Origin: Dactylorhiza incarnata
Lineage: Eukaryota > Streptophyta > Magnoliopsida > Asparagales > Orchidaceae
DNA length: 64,000 bases
NCBI GenBank assembly: GCA_033032865.1
Contig: JAWHQI010000013.1
Span: 2,046,001-2,110,000 of the forward strand
Direction: 5' to 3'
Positions 9,393 to 20,016 of this stretch are shown here, piece after piece. The position numbers were made by a program, and so were the translations under genes. The first letter of the stretch is position 1; each line of letters opens with the position of its first letter. The notes below the pieces were generated by a model. It had not been told where the DNA came from, did not search any database, and saw only the letters and a list, made by a program, of their open reading frames with translations.

Positions 9393-12300
9393 ATGGATAA
9401 AATCTGGATTTATGAACCAGATAGATTCAGTTCTACCTATACTAGAGGCGTGGATTTATTTTTAGAGTTTGCACGGGCAAATGCTATTTACTTTGAAGAT
9501 AAAATTCTTTGCCCATGCAATGTATGTCGAAACACTAAAACAAAGAGCCTCATTGAAGTTAAAGCAGACTTGCATTTAAAAGGGTTTTACAGATATTATA
9601 AGGACTGGATACATCATGGAGAAGCTAAACTGACTAGTTCTTTTGTGTTCAATTCGAATAGTAACAATAGTGGACCTTCTCAAAGTCATGAAAGTAACGA
9701 TGATATTGAAGCCATCGATGATTTAGTTGATTTGATACATGAGATTAGAGATGCAGAACTTCCAGAACATTCTAACGAAGATAGTACGGGAACTTTTTCA
9801 AGTCTATTATGTAATGTCAGACATGAACTATACCCAGGTTGCAAAAAATACTCTTTGTTAGCATTCATTGTTAAACTGCTGCATATCAAAGTAATGAACA
9901 AGATGTCAGATAAGTCAGTTAACATGCTTCTTGAATTGCTAAAGGACGTGATGCCAGAAGGTAATCTTATTCCAAAATCTGTTTACTGGGCTAGGAAACT
10001 TCTTTATGGTATAGGTTTGGGCTATAAGAAGATAGACACGTGTAGACATGATTGTGCACTATTTTGGAAAGAGAATGAGAAGAAAGATGTGTGTCCTGTG
10101 TGTGAAGAACCACGTTGGAAATATAACGAAGGAAAAGGAAAATTAATTGCTCAAAATGTTTTGTGGCATTTCCCCTTGAAACAAAGGCTACAAAGACTTT
10201 ATATGTCTTCTAAAATAGCAGCTGACATGAGGTGGCATACTGAGAAGCATATAGAGATAGAAGGTACGTTGAGTCATCCGGTAGATTCACTTGCATGGAA
10301 GAGTTTTGATGCGATTATCCCAGTTTTGCTGCAGATCCACGCAATGTTAGGCTTGGATTGGCTACGGATGGGTTCAATCCGTTTGGAAATATGAGTACTT
10401 CTTATAGTATATGGCCAGTTGTGCTAATTCCATATAATATGCCGTTATACAAAGGTATGAAATATGAGTTTCTTATGATGTCATTATTAATTCCTGGCCC
10501 ACGTGCGCCTGGAAAAGATATTGATGTTTATCTTAGACCACTGATAGAAGAATTAAAAGAATTATGGAATGGTGTTGAGACTTATGACACATACACCAAA
10601 GAGACTTTTAAAATGCATGCTACTCTTATGTGGACAATCAATGATTTTCCAGCTCTTAGTAATTTATTTGGGTGGACCACAAAGGGTTACGGGGCATGCC
10701 CAACTTGTTTATATGATACAGATTCTAAAAGAATTCGAAGTAAGATATGCTACATGGGACATCGTCATTATCTACATAATGATCACCCTTATCGAAGGAG
10801 TAAATTGTTCGATGGAAAGTCAGAAAGACGTTCAAAACCAAGGGAGTGGAGTGACGCACAATTGCTTTCAGATTTAACCAAACTCGAACATAATTTTGAT
10901 AAATTTGGAAAACACCCAAGCAAGCGGAAGAGGAAACGCAACAATGAAGAAGGGAATTGGGTAAAGAGAAGCATCTTCTTTGAACTACCTTACTGGCATA
11001 CACTTTTGATACGACACAACATTGATGTAATGCATGTTGAAAAAAATATTTGTGATAGTGTTTTGGGCACATTGATGAACATTGATGGAAAAAACAAAGA
11101 TATGGAAAAAGCGCGAGAAGATATGCGAGACCTTAACCTCCGGAAGGAGTTACACTTGATTAGAAATGGAAGTACTATAATAAAACCTCAAGCATGTTAT
11201 AATCTATCTTCCGATGAGAAAAAAAGGTTTTGCCATTTTTTAAAAAATGTCAAGTTTCCAGATGGCTATGCGTCAAATATTTCAAGATGCGTAAAGGATG
11301 GGAAGATTTATGGACTTAAATCTCATGATTGTCATGTTCTACTGCAACGGTTAATTCCTATTGTCATTCATGGGTTTCTACGCGCAGATGTCGTTGAGGC
11401 ACTATACGAGCTAGGAGATTTTTTTAAAATTTTATGCTCAAAGACACTAAAGGTAGAACATATCGAGAAGTTGGAGATTAATATCCCAATTATTTTGTGC
11501 AAATTGGAGAGAATATTTCCTCCAGCATTTTTTGATGTAATTATTCACTTGGATATTCACCTTCCGAAAGAGGCAAAGATACCTGGCCCAGTTCACTCAC
11601 GTTGGATGTACCCGATTGAAAGGTACTTGTTTTTTATGCATTTATACTTTATTATCTTACATAGCATAAATGAACAATTTTGTTATTATAATCATTGAGT
11701 TTTCCCTTTAGGTTTCTTAAAACTCTTAAAGGATACGTACGTAATAAAGCTCGTCCAGAGGGTTCTATAGCTGAAGGATATATTGTAAAAGAGTCTTTGA
11801 CATTTGTGTCAATGTACCTAAATGAAATAGAAACAAGGTTCAATAAAGAAAATAGAAATGAAGATTCAGTGGAGCATCAACAAGAGTGTGAATTATCAGT
11901 TTTTGCATCAAAAGTGAGACCCTTTGAACCTCTTCGCCGTTGCAAAGCACTTTCTAAAAAAGATCTAGATGCAGCTCATAACTTCATATTAAACAATTGT
12001 AGCGAAGTAGATGATTTTCGAAGGTTCGATTCATGAAAGAGCTCAATTTCCTTACTTAATTTGTAACAAATTTTGATGTACTTTTTTTTAAATAGTAAGC
12101 ACATGGAGGAGCTTAAAAGGGACGAAAATGAAAGAAACATTGACAAAACTCATCAAGAACAGTTTCATTATTGGTTTCAAGCTCATGTAAGCTCCAAATA
12201 CGAAGATACCCTTGAAGATTGTTAATTTATAGTATCATCTATCTAATTAGCTTCCTATTGTATTTTGTATAGATAAATAGAGTGCATCACACAAACTCGG

Positions 12301-13025
12301 GCGAAGTCTCCAAAGAATTATGGGCATTGGCAAATGGTCCACAATCATACTTAACAAAATTTTACTCTGGTTGTATTGTTAATGAAGTACGATTTCATAC
12401 ACATGATCGAGATGATCGCCGAACAACACAAAATAGTGGTTTACTTGTTGTGGGGGAACATCAAAATATCTTGGTAGAGTTTTATGGAGTATTAAGTAGG
12501 GTCGTTGAATTGACCTATCTTCATGGATATAAAGTAGTATTATTTTGGTGTGAGTGGTTTGACACTGGTGGGAAGAAGACTATGCATAAAGATAAATATT
12601 TTTTGAGCATCGACATAACTTCTCGTTGGTGTGAAGATGATCCATTCGTTCTTCCAAACCAAGTGCAACAAGTGTTCTATGTCGATGACACAAAACTCGG
12701 CGATCCTTGGAAAATTGCACAACTTGTATGTCATAGACACCTTTGGGACATAGAGGAACACGCTGACCTAGAAGTGTAGGAGATGCATGATAACATAGTT
12801 CAACAACACGAGTCCTCAGAAACTGAATTAATATATGCTACCGAAGATCAAAACATGCAATTCCTAGGAAGAGATGATATAGAACCTGATATTATAAATA
12901 TAGAAGTTCTAACTAGAATCCAAGAAGAGGAAGAAATTAATAATATTGTTGATCGAGATGAGTCAATAGATGAGGATGATGAAACACTAGTGCAATATTG
13001 TGACGACAGTGATCATAACATGTAA
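9393..13025 (+). pseudogene. TNP2-type CACTA transposase (frameshifted, multi-exon)
   Basis: The predicted catalytic transposase of En/Spm elements, which binds the element ends and excises it in the nucleus. The start is taken at ATG 9393 (MDKIWIYEPDRF), not 9342, because residues before it look like intron or leader. Exons read as 9393-11622, 11712-12023, 12096-12186 and 12273 onward, with GT-AG borders at each join. Domain order: an N-terminal transposase-associated domain with Cys residues (LCPCNVCRN), the tnp2 core (MEKNICDSVLGTL precedes it as HVEKNICDSVLGTL), then C-terminal DUF4218- and DUF4216-like regions (RFHTHDRDDRRTTQNSGLLV). Damage: one base missing in a T run near 10325 shifts the frame, since ATDGFNPFG is read in another frame than the upstream part. 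An in-frame TAG at 12777 precedes an 80-residue acidic tail ending at 13025. It sits upstream of the second En/Spm gene on the same strand. Confidence 0.9.
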
Positions 13026-13160
13026 AGCTAATCCAAACGGTACGTTAAGTTTTTTCTTATTCATTAGATCGAAACTGTAATGCAATTCTTCCTTTTTATG
13101 ATATCTCTAAATAATTTAATGTGATGTTTAACGTTTGCATCTTATTTACTTCGCAGTAAT

Positions 13161-14897
13161 ATGCCTCCATAAAATGTTATTCTACGGCGCCCTACGACAA
13201 GGAGCAGAAAACAACTGCTTGTTGCTGAAAAACCAACAAATACTGAGGTTGTTGAAATGTCACCTACTCCAAATACACCTTCACCTCCACCAAATACACC
13301 TTCACCTAATCTGCAGCAATCACAAAGTGGATCATTTGCCACCATTAATGATGATGATACCACTATTAATGAAGGAAATGATGAAAGTCCAATACAAGGT
13401 TCTGATAATAGTAATAAGTATACCTTATTTTATTTCACAAGTTTGTATCATTTAATTGAATCATATATTTATTAAGGATTTTTAATTATGCAGTGGGAAG
13501 CTCATCTATAAGAAGAGGTCGTGGGGTGACCACCGGAAAGTCGATTAAGAAAGCAATACTAGAAAATGTATGCTTTATTTAGGTATATTAAAACTTACAT
13601 ACACTTACTATATGTTAACATACTTTTATTTGTTTTGTTAGGACAAGAAACTACTTGAGATTGAGTTTCCTGAAGGTTTTAAGAAGCCGCATCGCTATGC
13701 AAAGCACCTTGCAAATGGTATAGGTGTTACTGTAAGACACAATGCGGGTTTGGATATTTTGAACCCATGGAGTGAATTGGGGGAAGAGCTGAAACTTACT
13801 TTATATGCTGCATTAGGTGTAAGTAATTAATATTTATATACCATATATGTGAATTTGTTTGGGATAACCAAATAATTTATTCTTTTGTAGCAATGGTTTG
13901 TGATAAATAATTGGGAAACAGATAAAAGTGTGCAAGAGTTCATGGAGGAGATGTTTCAACGTAGCTACACACATTGGAGAGGAAGATTATCTGCAAGGCA
14001 TAGAGATTATATTGTGGCAGGAAAGAATCCAAGAGCTAGTAGCCCATTTGAGTGGATCTCAATCGAGAATTGGTGTCAGTTGTGCGATCTCTTTGAAAGT
14101 GAGACTTTTAAGGTGAATGTGACTACTTAAGTAAATTCTGTTTAATACATATGTTATTAATCACACATTCAATGACTAGAATCCAATACTTTTGTTTGCT
14201 TGCAGAAAAGGTCCAAGGCAAATGCTGATAATAGATCACACATGTCGTTTACTCATACGTCGGGTTCTAAATCCTACCATTCCCGACTGCTGGAAATGGT
14301 AATGCAATAAATACATGTGAGTTATTGATTACTATGACATATTCTCAAATATTTTTTTGATATACAGGTTAATCAAAGCCCGGTTGAGAACTTTGCGAAC
14401 ACCCATAAGAAGAATGGGGTGTTTGTCAGCGAGAAAGCAGAAGCGGCATACGTAAGTCAAAATATATTTGAAACTTTCGCAAAATTGATTGATAACATAT
14501 GTTTCTATTATAACACCATATTTTACAGCGTGAAATGGAAAGGACAAGGACAACAACAGATTCTGACAGTGATCTCATAAGCTCTGAGAGAGAAATTATA
14601 AAGACTGCACTTGGAAACAAGTCTGGTTATGACAAAGGGCTAGGCTATGGTGTTGTGCCTTCAAAACGAATGAAGAAGACATTGAATGTGACTACTCAGT
14701 TGAAAGAGAAGTTGAATGTAGCGGAAGAAGAATTGCGCGATGCCACGACTCGTCTAACAGCACAAACAGAGCTTATAGATAAACAAGTAGCTTTGATTCA
14801 AACACACAATGCAGAGATTGCAGGATTAAAGGAGGGGCAAAATGAGCTGAAAGAGCAGCTGGCATTCGTTCTGCAAAAATTTGGGGCAATTCCTTGA
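13161..14897 (+). CDS. second En/Spm-type gene (Transposase_24-like, TNPA-class candidate)
   Basis: A multi-exon reading with good GT-AG borders: first exon to about 13416, then 13494-13567, 13642-13818, 13891-14112, 14206-14298, 14368-14451 and 14529-14897 (TGA). Visible pieces: a Pro/Thr-rich N-terminus, a basic RRGRGVTTGKS stretch, then a conserved block with WSELGEELK, RSYTHWRGRL and RHRDYI, as in plant En/Spm Transposase_24 proteins. A C-terminal coiled coil of about 60 residues is rich in Glu, Gln and Leu. TNPA-class proteins bind subterminal repeats; that role is inferred. The first ATG (13161) is followed after two codons by TAA, so the start is damaged or lies elsewhere. Confidence 0.75.
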
Positions 14898-15325
14898 CTT
14901 TGATGCACACACCATTTACTTTTTGGTGCACTTTTTTGTTGTCAAATGGTTTATGACTGTTAGTTTTTTAGTTTACTGCTTTGTGACTAATTTATTACTT
15001 TTGCTTGGATTATGACTGTTAGTATTTTGGTTCCAAGCTTGGGAATCTGCTTGGTTTGTTGGCTTGGATGATTCTGTTTTGCCGATTATATACTGATTAG
15101 TAGGTTTTGTTAGTGGGGTGTTAGACTATTTGGCATTTTGCTGCTGGGTATGTATTGCAGGTCTTGCTTTGGCCAGAACAGTTTCTCCGGGTATGCAATA
15201 TTACCAATATGTCTGTTGTTTCTGTTTCATTTTCTTCTTTGGCTTCTTCATATGTTGATGGCACAGTACCATATAGTGCAGTATGAGACTGTTGATAAAG
15301 TTCTTCTAGTGTTTTTGTTTTTCGT
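14898..15325 (+). other. 3' flank of the second En/Spm gene and junction to captured DNA
   Basis: T-rich non-coding DNA with near-duplicate phrases (GGATTATGACTGTTAG-like, about 14950 and 15007). No gene is recognised. The boundary where captured host DNA starts cannot be placed better than between about 15100 and 15320. Confidence 0.4.
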
Positions 15326-15906
15326 GGAGGAGATGCAGATTCACAAAAAGGTCGTTCAGAACTGGATCTAGGCCGACGGTGACCGCTTCCGATTCCCTGG
15401 CGGCGGCATAATGTTTCCTCAAGGCGCCGACGCTTATACTGACGACATCAATGAACTCATTCCTTTAACTGATGGGAGTATCAGAACTGCCACTGATACT
15501 GGCTGCGGAGTAAGGATTTATGACAGAGTTGTATGTAAAAGGATTCCTATGAGTTTCTCATTCTGCTTCAAAATTTGTAGGTCGCGAGTTGGGGCGTATC
15601 TCTTGAAGAGGAATATACTCGTGATGTCGTTTGCTCCAAGGGATACTCATGAGGCCCAGGTGCAGTTTGCATTGGAACGGGGAGTTCCGACCATGATCGG
15701 AGTCATGGCGTCGATGAGGATTCTGTACCCTGCCAGATCTTTTGACATGGCTCGCTGTTCTCGCTGCTTGATCCCATGGCAATCTCTTGGTGCGTTCCTG
15801 CCATTATAACTGTGCATAGCTTTTTTAAAATGCACATCTTAAATGACATTTTTCTTCTTCTTCCTGCAGTTGTTCACCTATATGATTGAGGTAGACAGAA
15901 TTCTGC
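15326..15906 (+). pseudogene. captured fragment of a plant PMT-type SAM-dependent methyltransferase
   Basis: Three exon-like blocks match the plant PMT family (Golgi methyltransferases linked to pectin or other wall polysaccharides; function known for the family, not shown here). Block 1 (to 15507): [17 protein letters not shown], then DTGCG, the SAM-binding signature. An intron with GTAAGG and TTTGTAG borders (about 15508-15578) follows. Block 2 (15579-15776): [20 protein letters not shown] and CSRCLIPW. After a second intron, block 3 (15868-15906): MIEVDRILR. It is broken by TAG after QNWI at 15369, a 2-base loss near 15592 and loss of both gene ends. Introns are kept, so capture was from DNA, not from mRNA. 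Confidence 0.88.
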
Positions 15907-16196
15907 GTCACTTATCCCATACATCTTTCTGCAGCACTTATCCCATGCATCTTTCTGCAGCACTTATAAGAGCCACTATGGACAAGTTGGTATTTTATGG
16001 GTTCTGGGTGACTATTATAGGTTTACTTTTTTTTAGTAATTCCTGGAATTTAGTTGCGTTCAATTGAATTGTCAACCTACTTAAAAAAACGCATGTTGGA
16101 ATATGGCTCAAGTAAGCATTATTCTAATTAGTTTCTTCAAGTAATGATGATATGAGGTGGGTTGATTAGGATGTTGTTTGTTTTGGGAATTGTAGA

Positions 16197-16356
16197 ACCT
16201 GGATGGATGTACAGTGGCCACAGCCGCCAGAGATGAGATGTTGAGATTTTGGAATGCATTTGGGAATCCAGGAGTTGATAAGCCTGCAACTAAGGCGGCA
16301 TGCTCGAAACCATTTTCCAACTACAGTCGCATCACCATGTCACCGGGGACATCATG
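16197..16356 (+). other. exon-like block of unknown origin in the CACTA element
   Basis: After a T-rich tract ending in GGGAATTGTAG there is a stretch of balanced composition readable as DGCTVATAARDEMLRFWNAF and onward to about TMSPGTSW, then GGTATGGC as a possible donor. I do not recognise the product. It could be another exon of captured host DNA or a separate captured gene; position after the PMT fragment makes the same capture event plausible. Confidence 0.35.
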
Positions 16357-16479
16357 GGTATGGCTCTGCGGGATCATTGGTCTTCACTCGGTGATTTGCT
16401 TGTTTTTTTTTGATAGGGTTTCGATTGGGTGTGATTTGCTTTGTTCTTTGGGGGCATGTGTTTGGGTTTTGATTGGATG

Positions 16480-18390
16480 ATTATATTCTTAAGGTTGCTA
16501 CATGATCTAATATTTGGTCCCTTCCAGTAATCATGCAGTTCTTTCAACTATTTCATATGTTGCCTAATTTGATGTTGATGGAATGATTTAGTAGTAATTT
16601 TGAGCAAATTAAACTATAACATTAATAATTTTGGTATGCAGCATGTTGTATTTTTTTCCAAACTCCTAGTGATTTATTCATGAGCTGCATAGAGTACTAT
16701 TACTAAAACTTTAACCAATTTATTTTATGAATTATGATAATCCACTTCCCCTTTTGTGAAAATGGATAAATTTTGACTTATGATGATTTAGGAAGGAGAA
16801 GTGGGTTTCCATTCCCAGTCTTTAAGCTATTTTTAAGTGCACATTCTTTTCTAATTAAAGAGGCAGTTCACTCTTATGGAACAAAATGGAAGTTGTAGAA
16901 AGAAGAAGGAAAACTTATGGTTATTTCAACAAAGTTTAGGCAACTTAATTAGGAATGTAGATTTTTTTTTCTTGTTTGTGTGCCTGCACATTAAAATTTG
17001 TTGCATTGCGATTTGTTACCTATTTTGTTCATATTACGATTGAAGATGTGCAATTATGTATAAAATGAATCTGGTTTCAAGTCGTGCATGCACATGACAA
17101 AGTGGAATTACTAAATTGTTTTATTAAACTTGAGCATTGTTTTTCTTGCTCTAGTTGGATGCTTTCATCTTTTGGTTGTCATGAACTTCTGCTTGCTAAT
17201 ATTTTTGATCTATTACTTTCAGTTTTTTTTACTTCTCAGGACGTTGCTTGTCATCAATTTATCATACCGTTTTTCTATTTTCGCAGGTTGCCTGTGAAGA
17301 TCATTATTCAGGGTTCAACTCTTGAGGATTCTTGTAAGAAAGCTTCACTTTACTGTGCATTATGAGTTAAATTTATGAGAAAGAGGACTTCTATCCATAC
17401 TATAATAGGCAATATGGTTAACTAATTTTATAGATGGGCAATGTATATATGTTTTTTGTGTGTATTACTTCTACATGAATTTGTACTTGCATGTATCAAG
17501 ATTGAGTTAAAGTGTTTGCATATAAGATGTTTGTTCCAGCTTGATTTTTTCCCAATTTTGCACATGCGCACATATAATTCAAGTGGTACTAGTGACCTGT
17601 TATTGTATGGTGACAGTGTTTGTTCTGAGATGGTCTGCTACACAGATGGTTTGCTACCAACATGTCTTGGATTCAGTTATTATATGATTCAGTTATATAC
17701 TATATGATTAAGACTATCCTGAGATTTTCTTATCATGTATATAAAACAATATGTAAACTGATATCATGCCTTTGTTTAGTGTTCTATATATTACAATTTA
17801 ATAAAATCTTGCCATTTCATGTAATGTTGTCATTTAGTTTTTGACCTGTTTACTATTGGTTTTTTATTGTCTCTCTTGATCATCTGTAAGAATACACGAG
17901 AAGGGCTTATGCTCAAATTTTGAGCTACGGGGCAAGCAACTCTATGTTCGAATGACATAATGTTTTTCCTTTTTTTGTTTGAAATGATCTTCTGGATTGG
18001 AGTCGGTATTGCTCTCTTTTAATTGTAGGGTGATCTTAATTGCTCTCTTTTATTTGTAGGGTGCTCGAGCATTGACCGACAAGTGACGAAAGATTTATTA
18101 GTCAGAAAGTGATGGACGATTCATTTTCCGAAAAATGACGGAAGATTTATTAGAAACATGTTGATCTTGTAATGTAATATTGTATTATTTTAGAAGAGAT
18201 GATAATAACTTGTACTCTATGTAATACTTTTTTGTGTGAATAAATACATGTTGATCTTGTTACGAAATATTAAATGTGTGTTTTCAAGATTATTATTTGT
18301 AAAAAAATCTCAGGTACACAAAAAATAGAAATGGAATATTTTTGATATATAAATGAATTGGCTGTAGTAAGAGAAATGGAAAACAAATGT
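16480..18390. other. AT-rich CACTA interior without recognisable genes
   Basis: T-rich intron-like DNA. Short ORFs of 60-95 residues are rich in Leu, Phe and Tyr and look random. Short direct repeats are visible: TTGCTCTCTTTTAATTGTAG and a near copy at about 18011 and 18039, and ACATGTTGATCTTGT at about 18156 and 18246. Confidence 0.5.
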
Positions 18391-18772
18391 AATGATTTTT
18401 TCGTTACTATTGTTTAATCTATTGTAACGAAATAATGTTTATTCTACTTTATTGTAACGAAGTTAGTTTATTTTTAGTGAGGAAAAAATAAAATATTTGT
18501 AACGAAATAGTTTTAATCGTAACTGTTTTTTTGTGAGGAAAAAAAAAACATTCGTAACGAAATAATATTTATTGTGACCAATTTATTGTGAGGAAGAATC
18601 TTTTTTTGGTGAGAAAGTATCGTTTGTTACAATTCATTTATTTGTAACGACATGCATACATTCGTTACAATAACCTATAGCGTCGAGCTTTAGAGGAGGA
18701 CCGTTACTTAAAGATTTTTTCGTTACCAAAGAGTTTTTGTAACGAATTTTGGCACTTATTGTAACGAATTAG
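18391..18772 (+). repeat. 3' subterminal repeats of the CACTA element
   Basis: More than ten GTAACGAA/TTCGTTAC motifs in both orientations lie in AT-rich DNA up to the TIR. The 5' end uses GTAACAAA instead; the 3' motifs keep the CpG form. Confidence 0.8.
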
Positions 18773-18803
18773 GTCCTTACTATAAGTGCAGTTTGTTGTA
18801 GTG
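18773..18803 (-). repeat. 3' TIR of the CACTA element
   Basis: Inverse of 4351-4381 with three mismatches, ending GTTTGTTGTAGTG at 18803. The ACA duplication follows. Confidence 0.95.
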
Positions 18804-20016
18804 ACAGAAGATTCCAGAAGGAGAGAGAGAAGTTCAAGCAAGCCAAGGTATGATAAAACTCCTAAACATGAGATAATCTGTTTTTCTTGCAGGAAACCCT
18901 GACACTTTTCTACTGAATGTCCTGAGGAAGACAAGAAAAGGAAAAACAAGCAGAAGAAGGAGCACGGGAAGAAGTCCTTCATGAGAAAGGATAAGAAAGG
19001 AGAAAGAGGTCTCTTAGCTGAGACCTGGAGTGATTCAGATTCATAATCAAGCTCCTCCTCATCTGATGATGGTGAAGTTAGTGGACCAGAAGAAGCCTGC
19101 CTAATGGCTTTGGAAGATTCCACTAATGAGTTTGAGGTAAGCATCTTTGAAGATTTTGACTTTTCTTCAAAAGATTTTAAAAGATGTTTTACAGAATTCT
19201 GCGAAGACTATATTGACAATCAAAAGGAACTTGAAATAATCAAGTCTGAAATAAAAGCTATTAGTTTAGATCCTTTATCCTCAGTTAACAATAATCTGAA
19301 AGGTGAATTGTTTAAGAAAGAAGAAGAAATAAAATTCTTAGATAAGGAAAATTTAGGCCTAAGAAAAGAACTCTCAAAAGCAAAGGCCTTTGAAGACTCC
19401 CTCAATGGAAGGAGTCAAAAGATCAAAGAGATCTCACAAAATCTCTCTAAGAGATTTGATCATCTTAATCAAGAATCTCAATAACTCACAAACAAACTTG
19501 TTTGTGACAGACCAAGTACATATGTTAGATCTAGGCTTGATAATTTATTAGACTCATGTGGAGAACATGATAAAAATAACCCTAATAAAATAACCACATT
19601 TAATAGGGTAAACGCCAGTGATGAATCAGGAATCCTAGGTAAACTGCCCTTAGAAAATTTAGATCTCCCTTTGGAAAATGAATGTGCTACATGCAGAAGT
19701 TATAAAAATGAAATACAAGAGATGGATGAAACTTTTGAGGAGTATAGAAATGATTACCAAGCCCATATTGATTCTTATATCTCCACTCTTAAAAATAGCA
19801 CAAATGCCTACAATAAAGCCAGACATGATTTAATGATCAAGAATGATAAATTAAGGTCAGAAATCCACTTGCTTAAGAAAGTTGTAAATTCAAATTCACA
19901 AGCCATGAATGATATGAATCATACGTCGAATAGAACTCGACGCAATCTTTGGGATGCGCCGAATGCATCTCGACGGACTCCTGCATATGCGTCGACATCA
20001 TCTCGAAGTAGCTATG
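18804..20016 (+). pseudogene. Copia A gag, middle part (zinc knuckle 1, coiled coil, dyad-encoded repeats)
   Basis: Continuation of gag after the CACTA insertion. Zinc knuckle 1 (about 18880-18925) reads CFSCRKP then a stop in place of Gly, then HFSTEC: a CCHC frame with one nonsense codon. An acidic/Ser-rich part follows, with a stop at about 19045. Then one open frame runs 19104-20016, broken only by TAA at 19482, with heptad-like Leu/Ile/Glu/Lys spacing typical of long Sirevirus gags. From 19923 the protein becomes an 11-residue repeat ([AT]-S/P-x-x-x-R-R) encoded by the 33-bp dyad array. The end at 20016 is the insertion point of Copia B. Confidence 0.85.
19923..20009 (+). repeat. 33-bp dyad array in gag of A, left part
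   Basis: Units start at 19923, 19956 and 19989, each a dyad of the form half-site, N7, half-site (ACGTCGA..TCGACGC, GCGCCGA..TCGACGG, GCGTCGA..TCGAAGT). The array continues in phase on the other side of element B at 43065. Confidence 0.9.

Larger units (their letters stand above)
4351..18803 (+). mobile_element. CACTA (En/Spm) DNA transposon, 14,453 bp, inserted in gag of Copia A
   Basis: The ends are CACTACAACAAACTGCAC and its inverse, forming 31-bp TIRs with three mismatches. The flanking 3-bp duplication is ACA (4348-4350 and 18804-18806), the diagnostic length for CACTA elements. Removing the element and one TSD restores the gag reading KKWDRT into the downstream charged region. Contents: subterminal repeats at both ends, a 5-kb non-coding 5' part with MITEs and microsatellites, a TNP2 transposase gene, a second En/Spm-type gene, a captured methyltransferase fragment, and AT-rich 3' DNA. 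The transposase is frameshifted, so the copy is probably not autonomous. Confidence 0.95.

Noticed and set aside
12783..13025. Separate small acidic gene after the transposase
   Set aside because: It is in frame with the transposase and separated by one TAG only; better read as its C-terminal tail.
16480..18390. Leu/Phe-rich ORFs that could be small membrane proteins
   Set aside because: T-rich intron-like DNA gives such ORFs by chance; no conserved start context, domain or splice logic.
19923..20009. CRISPR-like regular spacing of the 33-bp units
   Set aside because: Plant nuclear context, direct 33-bp period with coding phase, and no repeat-spacer structure or cas genes.
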